This document shows positions 57,960-64,000 of a DNA stretch of 64,000 nt, in pieces. A model generated the notes under the pieces. The model searched no databases and was not told where the DNA came from. It saw only the letters and a program-made list of their open reading frames with translations. Within the stretch, counting starts at the first letter, position 1. Every line of letters begins with the position of its first letter. The stretch is from Eustoma russellianum (taxonomy: Eukaryota > Streptophyta > Magnoliopsida > Gentianales > Gentianaceae): contig AP025040.1 in assembly GCA_036186865.1 (NCBI GenBank), positions 37,888,671-37,952,670 of the forward strand, written 5' to 3'. Position numbers and translations under genes: made by a program.

Positions 57960-58919
57960 TTATTTAGGATGTTTATGTTTTCTTTTATAAGCCACCAATT
58001 CCGAGGTTGACTAGGTTCACCCTCATTTTGTTCAAATGTTTCATTAGTGTGAACATTGTCATATACAATTGGATCATCTTGTAAGTTAGCTGTATTATAT
58101 TCCAATTGCAAAATCTCTTCATTCATTTCATCTAAGGGTTCATGCATGTCTTGTTAAAGGGGAGTTGGTTCTAGATGATCAAGTACAGGTTCAAGTAGTA
58201 CATTATCATCATCAAACATATTTTCAACATTATTTTCTTGTTTATGTTGAGTTTTATCACTATTTTCAAAGCATGCATTTTCATTGAATTTCACATGTAT
58301 GGATTCAGTTATCTTTCTAGATGTATGATTATAACACCTATATGCTCTTGAGTTAGTTGAATAACCAACAAATATGCATTCAATAGACTTTTGTTCAAAC
58401 TTGTCTAGATTATCCTTAGTGTTCAACACAAAACACTTACATCCAAATACTCTAAGATAATCTACCTTATGTTGTGTATTGTTTAACAATTCATAAGGTG
58501 TTTTATTTAATTTCTTTCTTAATAGAAAGTCTATTTATTATATAATAAGCACAACTTACAGCTTCAGCACATAAATATCATGGTAGTTTATTTTCACATA
58601 ACATTGTTCTAGCAACTTCTTGAATTGTTCTATTTTTACGTTCAACAACTCCATTTAGTTTTGGTGTTCTAGGTGGTGAGAATTCATGTTTTATTCCATG
58701 TAATTCACAAAACTTGATTACATATTTGTTTTAAATTTCTCCACCTCTATCACTACTAATCTTTTAACATTTTCTTCGTAAATATTTTTGAGTTGCTTGA
58801 TAAGAGTTTAAATTGCTAATGGAGCATCGTCTTTGTGTGTTAAGAACAATGTCCATGTGTAGCATGAGTAATCATCTACTATGACACACACATAGTAGTG
58901 TCCACCTAGACTTCTTGTC
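57960..58919 (-). pseudogene. pol: Copia B integrase core and C-terminus
   Basis: The core is degenerate: VIVDDYSCYTW (first Asp) near 58870 is followed by several stops. The SH3-like part at 58489-58154 is open (LRVFGCKCFVLNTKDNLDKF and ECIFVGYSTNSRAYRC), followed by the acidic linker to RT at 58147-57956. Confidence 0.8.
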
Positions 58920-59525
58920 TTACTTGGACCAAATAAGTTTAATTGAGGCAATTCTAGTATTCACTTCATGTTTTGGTTTTAATGTTTCTTTAATATGTTT
59001 TCCTTTAATACATGTTTCAAACGTTTGAAAATTATCTAAGTCTAACTTAGGCATGCCTCTAATTAAATTCTTCTTAGATAAATTTTCAATAGTTGAGATT
59101 CCTATATGGCCTAGTCGTCTATGCCATAAGTTTACATCTAAGTCATGTGATATTAAACATTTAACCTTAGCATCTAACATGTTATTTAAGGAAATGGTAT
59201 AAATGTTACCATCCATATTTCCTTTTAATTCAATTTCTCCTCTTTCATTAGTTATATCACAAGAATCGGGAAGAAAAGAAACATAATAGCCGGAATCTAT
59301 AAGTTGTGAAATGCTTAATAAATTATAAGAAAGATTTCTTACTAAAAACACATTTCGTATTTGAAATGTGTTAGGGTCCCCGATTGTTCCTTTTCCAACA
59401 ACTTTTTCTTTGTTGTTGTCACTGAATGTCACCTTTCCTCCATCCTCAATATGTTCCAGCTCGGTGAATAGTTTGAGGTTGCTCGTCATATGCCTTGAAC
59501 ATCCATTGTCTAAAAACCATTTAGT
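58920..59525 (-). pseudogene. pol: Copia B protease and GAG-pre-integrase
   Basis: WFLDNGCSRHMTS replaces the DSG triad with DNG (Ser to Asn), which should harm protease activity. The body VTFSDNNKEKVVGKGTIG, FLVRNLSYNLLSISQ and NLWHRRLGHIGIS follows, and the zinc-finger Cys pair is reduced (FETCIKGKH keeps one Cys). The 189-codon open frame is the longest of this element. Confidence 0.85.
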
Positions 59526-59599
59526 TTTTAGATTCTTTGACTTTGCCTCCTTCTTGCATTCCTTGCTATTTTCCTACAATGGAAACAAAGTTTTAGGTA

Positions 59600-60850
59600 C
59601 CCATTACTTGTGTCCTTGAATGTTAGGGGCACCACCCTTGTTTAGATATCCCTTAGGTATCCAAACTTGGGCGTACCTTCTAGGCACATATTTGACATTA
59701 GTTGAATATAAAGGATTAACATGTATTTGAACCATTCCATTTAAAAGATGATGCATTTTCATACATGTTGTACCTTGGTTTATATGTACTATGTTGGGGC
59801 CGATTTTGATAATGAGTGAAAGGCATATGATTTTGTTTCTTGAATGGCGCTGTATACGTGCGTTCATATGCATTTCTATAAGTCTTATATGAATGTTGCC
59901 TATACTTAGGTTCATAATAAGTTGGATGCATTTGATTTTGTCTAGATACATTTGTATACATATAGGCATAATTTCTATGTGGTCTAGATGCAAATTTTTG
60001 CCTAGTTGTACGTTTATATGTGTGTGTTTTTATGGGTGCGTGTTGCATTTTTATCTTGGAATAAGCAAAAGAAGGAGTAGAAGAAGATGTAGCAGGCAAA
60101 GTTGATCTTATATTTGTTGCTTTATAAGGTTGTTTAGTACTTGACAAACCAAACTTAGTCTTTTTATCTATTTTGACATCTTCTTCTTTATATCCTAATC
60201 TAATTTTATTGTTTCCATATTTTTGTGATGAAATCAGTGTATCTAGCATGTTAGTTTCAGAGTTAAATTGTTCGAATATTTTTTCTAAGTTTATTTTAGA
60301 AGATTTTAAGTTGAACTATCTCATTTTACCAACTTTTTAACTTAGACTTCAACATACTATTTTCAGCTTTTAATGCATGTTCATTTTTTCCATATGATTC
60401 AATTTTAATCTCTAAAGAATCAAGAGTATTAGTAGACTCTTGTTTAAAAGATTCTAATTGATCGGAAAATTCCAAGTTGGACGTCTTCAACTTGTCATTT
60501 TCTTCAATTAGTTTCTTCTTTTCTTTAGAGAGCCTTTTACAATGAGCATGCATCCTTAACAATTCTTCATACATTTCATCAAATGACATTTAATTATCAG
60601 AATCTTCATCAGACAAAGAACTTACCTCGTTGGATATGGAACAGACTTGAGCTTCGTCATTGTCAGATTCTGAGTTGGATGAGTCGCTCCATGTGCTCAC
60701 CTTCATTGCTCGTTTGCGTTTTGTTGGCTTGGTTTCCTTTTCCTTTGATTTGAGATTAGCAGGCTACTTTGAAATGTTGTTTCTTGGCCTTATATTGTTC
60801 ATATGGTGTTGAATCTTGATTCTTTGAGTGGTGTTAACCTCGTTCAATAT
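59600..60850 (-). pseudogene. gag: Copia B gag C-terminal region
   Basis: Only the C-terminal part of gag remains: a Ser/Asp-rich STWSDSSNSESDNDEAQVC stretch near 60690, a coiled-coil-like segment MYEELLRMHAHCKRLSKEKK (60589-60326), and a Tyr/His/Arg-rich tail with YKRTTRQKFASRPHRNYAY (60249-59716) leading to YAQVWIPKGYLNKGG. The UBN2 capsid-like domain and zinc knuckle are not seen. Frames are broken at 60590, 60310 and near 59700. Confidence 0.75.
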
Positions 60851-60854
60851 CAAT

Positions 60855-61005
60855 TGTTGGACCGTGCACCTGCAATAAACACCACTAGAGGGGGGTGAAT
60901 AGTGGTTATTGGAAATTATACTACTGCCCTTGATTAAAAACCCCTTTGAAAACAGAATCTGGGACTACCTCAAATTCGGGAACCCGTTTTTAAACATTTT
61001 CAAGA
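60855..61005 (-). repeat. Remnant of copia B 5' LTR (LTR 3' end only)
   Basis: Matches 53416-53560 closely, including CAATAAACACCACTAGAGG, then stops near 61005, where an opposed + strand copia LTR begins. Confidence 0.85.
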
Positions 61006-62484
61006 AATAAATCAAAGTAAACTTGGCATTATTTTGAATGAAATGGAAATGATGCACATGCTGAATTTTCAGCCTGGTATGGCCGAATTTTTCATGATTT
61101 TTTTGGAGAAAATTTTCTTGCTTAATTTATGTGATGATCTTGGAAGTTATGGTAATTATTCTATGGTGATTTTGGCACATGTTTTTAGTGGAATTCTCAG
61201 ATTTTTCTAGTCATCAAGTGATGACAACATTCAACCAATCAATGAGTCCCAAGTAAGCAAGAGTTAAATGATCATCCAATGAGGAGGTGCCAAGTAAGCA
61301 AGAACATGTCACAATGATGCAACATATTCTCCCAAGGACTTAAAAGATAATTTTCAAGAGGAGAAGGAACCAAGGGGGGCGGCCAACAAAGGTTATAAGG
61401 AAAGGAAGAAGAACAAAACAAGAACAAGAACAAGAGTTGCAAATTAAAAAGATCAAAACGTGTTCTAGCCTTCTCTTTCTACTCTTTCTTTCTTTCTTCT
61501 TCCTAAAAGCCTATTGTACTTACATTCATATACTTGAATAGGCTTCATCTTGACCACCACATATTCTCTTATCTTTGTAAAAGATTGATCAAGGTGTGAT
61601 CAATCTTCAATCTTGCAAGGTGGTGGTGTTCGTGTGCATTGTATTGAACATACAAGGTTTGTAAAGGGTTGGAGTTGGTGTGTAACTCCATCAATCCTGT
61701 GGTAAGGTGGTTTTGAGCTGTGTGATTAGTGTGAACCAAGGAAGGTGTTCCTCGAAGACTGGATTAGGTTGTTTACAACCGAACCAGTATAAAATTCTTG
61801 GTGTCATTTACTTTCAGCACTTATATTCTGTTTCAGCACTGTTTATCTTTTTTGATCATGCTTGTAAAAACAGTAAACGGATTTCAAAAATTACGAAACT
61901 TTCAGAAAACATATCCAAACGTTTTAAGGTTCTTTTGACACAAGTTTCAACCCATTTGGACAAGTATAAGTCACCCAAACGTCCAGAGTTCTGAGACTAG
62001 TGCAGTCTGATTTTCAGGCTTGCAAAGGTTGAGACTTTTGTCGTATTTAACTAACTTCCCAAAAGAATTTTTCAAAACTGTTTCAACCTATTTAAATATA
62101 ACTTATAAGGGGTTAGTGGTTAAAATTTTAGAGCATTTGGAGTTACGTACAAATAGGAATTAATTTTTGAATTCAGTCTACCGTTTCTGGCAGATTCGCA
62201 CAATCTGACCACCAACGATTTTTGAAGGGGATAGAAATTGAATTTAAATCTGAAATGTTTAGGAGACACTCATAACATCTGAGGCTAAGTTCTCTCAAAA
62301 TTTCAGAATTTTTGAAGACCTGCAACCTAGTTTTAAAAACGTTTTAAAACTGGTCCTGAAAACAGAAACTGTTTTCAGAAGTTGGATTTTGGTTTAAAAC
62401 TTTTTTAAAAACCACATTTTCCGCACCAACTATTCAACCCTCCCCCCCTTTCTAGTGGTGCATAGTGGTGCATTGCAGATCCTA
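61006..62484 (+). repeat. Copia LTR tail, + strand, copia A-like
   Basis: Colinear with the second half of the copia A LTRs: TGCTGAATTTTCAGC, GACTGGATTAGGTTG, AACCGAACCAGTATAAAAT, then the C-rich end and GATCCTACA at 62484. The 3' end is a genuine LTR end joined to F1 LTR sequence; the 5' part is lost. No PBS or coding region follows, so it is a 3' LTR or solo LTR fragment. Confidence 0.85.
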
Positions 62485-63758
62485 CATATTTAAGGTGTAC
62501 TTAAGTTGTAAACGTAAGTGTGAATGAGTAAGGTTAAGAATGGATCCGAAGTGAATTTGTAATATGAAAGCACCTGAAAAGGTACGAGCATGATGTGTTT
62601 GAGGTTCAGGATCGGGTACCTGATACGTAAAGTGTGTGTGTATGTTTACTTGTTTGATATGACATAACATGAGCATTTTGCATCACGACATGAACACTTT
62701 GCATTTCGGCATGAGATTTGTTTTGCGAAAGAACATGTGTTTGCAAAAGAAGATTAAAGTTTTCGAAAGACGAGCTATGGCTGCTGGTTGATCGCAAGGT
62801 ATAAAAGTCACGCCTGCGGTAGCAGGGTATAAAAGCGTGACCTGTGAATCAACGGCAGGGTATAAAGTTATGTTATGGGGCCGTGGACCTATCAGCCTTG
62901 GGTATAAAGTTTATGTTACAGGATCGTGGACCTTTCAGCAGGGGTATAAGGTTCTGTTTATTGTGGATTAATCACCCACAGGGTATAAAGTTCTGCTACG
63001 TGAAGTATATGTTAAGAAGAATTGTGAAAAGATTTTGTGAAATGACACATATGACATGTTTACGAAAGAAGACATATGTATGGGTTTTGTGTGTGGTTTT
63101 AAAGGATTGCATGCATCATGTGTCACGAAGCATAAAACTTGACATGCAAGCATTGCCATTCGCAAATGAGCTGTTTATGCAAAATGTTTTACTAGATACA
63201 TGTTTATTCCATATTCACGTATCATTTATGTGATTTATTTAGTTTTAACAAATTGTTATGAAGATGCTATTTGCTAACCCCGAGCACCTTATTTTGGGCA
63301 ATGATTCATACATCGGTGACTCGTCGTGTGTGGTTCCTTAAGGTGTATAGACGGGTTACTTGTTGGTGATATTTTCGCTAAGAATAGACACTCCATCTTC
63401 TTTTCAGGTGAGCAAAGATATGAAATGATCTTTGTAGAAGACGGCGAAGAGTGGGCTCACTGGGATGATGGTCACTGAACTAGATAGATTTCTGATCATT
63501 TTCTTTAAAGTTGAAAGACTTGATGTTTAACAATTTGTATCGGAGAATATCTTAGACATTTCATCAAAAATGTTTTAATTCCATTGTATTTCTTGGGTAT
63601 ATTTTTATTAATGAAGTTTCAAATTTTATGACGTTTCTGCCGATTTATCTTGCGTCATTGATGACATGTAATTGGTCTGCTTTGACGCTTCGTAGATCTC
63701 GTAGCAGACTACGGCGGATGTACTGGTACCGATGTCCAGTTTTGGGCCGGGGGCTATA
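62485..63758 (+). mobile_element. Ty3/gypsy LTR (family F1), 3' portion, + strand
   Basis: The first 660 bp are the reverse complement of 1-1015 at the left edge. The rest adds the LTR 3' end: a TTTTCAG acceptor-like site at 63401-63407, a small acidic frame ending at 63478, the hairpin CGTAG...CTACG near 63693-63715 and the end GGGGGCTATA at 63758. Its 5' half was removed at the copia LTR boundary. Confidence 0.85.
62790..62995. repeat. Tandem repeat of F1 LTR, reduced copy number
   Basis: Reverse-complement version of the 187-476 array with about three to four degenerate units around GGGTATAAAGTT and CGTGGACCT. Confidence 0.8.
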
Positions 63759-64000
63759 GGTGGTATTAGAGCCTAGGTTTTAGATCTATCTCGGAAACTT
63801 AGGATCATGATCTTTTAGCCATTTAAGATGTGATTTTCCCTTAAGTTTGATCCTTAAGTATAAGTGCTGATTTTCTAGAGTCTAAGTATGATCGGGTTTG
63901 GGTGTGTGCGAGTGCGTTTATCATTTAAATTTTGTATTAGCGTTCTTATTTCATACCCCACCTATTCTTATGCATTCAAGCTTTCAGTAACATCTGGTAC
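63759..64000 (+). other. PBS and leader of F1 element
   Basis: TGGTATTAGAGCC at 63761 is a one-base variant (C to T) of the initiator tRNA-Met PBS. The leader to the window end has no ORF; gag would lie beyond 64000. Confidence 0.85.

Larger units (their letters stand above)
53416..61005 (-). mobile_element. Ty1/copia element B, minus strand, internally deleted
   Basis: The 3' LTR 53416-55985 and the last 151 bp of the 5' LTR (60855-61005) flank gag C-terminus, protease, integrase, RT and RNase H on the minus strand. The 5' LTR end is followed within 255 bp by mid-gag sequence, so the leader, PBS and the UBN2 part of gag are absent. It is inserted at the end of the chromovirus pol fragment. 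Related to copia A by protein sequence but with diverged LTRs. Confidence 0.88.

Noticed and set aside
60841..60855. Possible degenerate PBS next to the copia B 5' LTR end
   Set aside because: The match to TGGTATCAGAGC needs several changes and a gap; the adjacent sequence is better explained as mid-gag after deletion.

Overview
This 64 kb window is flowering-plant nuclear DNA made almost entirely of retroelements. The evidence is plant-type Ty1/copia and Ty3/gypsy polyproteins, primer-binding sites complementary to initiator tRNA-Met (TGGTATCAGAGC), an L1-type LINE with a C-terminal RNase H, and a caulimovirid-like remnant. I see no cellular gene, tRNA, rRNA or CRISPR array. The species cannot be named from this sequence. 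AT-rich composition and multi-kilobase LTRs suggest repeat-rich, probably heterochromatic DNA.

Left half (1-34009) is one old Ty3/gypsy chromovirus on the + strand, blown apart by nested insertions. Its 5' LTR survives at 2591-3927 and is cut on the left by a minus-strand gypsy LTR (1-2590). Its gag is split by a 9.5 kb element with two ~4.5 kb LTRs and only 377 bp of non-coding interior (4494-13993, target duplication TCCAC). The same gag is split again by a 12.7 kb Ty1/copia element (14639-27371, target duplication AAGAA). That copia integrase is itself split by a gypsy solo LTR (20135-22187, target duplication GATAG). The chromovirus then resumes with zinc knuckle, protease, RT, RNase H, integrase, chromodomain, polypurine tract (PPT) and 3' LTR (27372-34009).

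The middle (34010-42464) is a rearranged mosaic. Two direct copies of a caulimovirid-like non-coding region (34010-34838 and 41463-41995), one with a 155-bp-arm inverted repeat, surround a 5'-truncated LINE (34839-39165), a gypsy LTR tail (to 40409), and minus-strand caulimovirid-like coding remnants.

The right half (42465-64000) holds a minus-strand gypsy element with 4.5 kb LTRs and only gag inside (42465-51312). A + strand chromovirus pol fragment with an intron-like 66-bp insert follows (51313-53415). Next come a minus-strand copia element (53416-61005), an opposed copia LTR tail (61006-62484) and a gypsy LTR of the same family as the left edge (62485-63758), whose interior starts at 63759.

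The most interesting signal is in the LTRs. Otherwise diverged gypsy LTR families share one 3'-terminal module: a short hairpin, a small acidic reading frame ending about 280 bp before the LTR end (274-282 in most copies, 314 in one), and a terminal hairpin whose stem sequence differs between families but still pairs. Each family also carries a different short tandem-repeat or hairpin block upstream of this module. Nearly all pol genes are dead, with many stops that look like G-to-A or C-to-T changes at Trp, Gln and Arg codons, as expected from methylated cytosine deamination.
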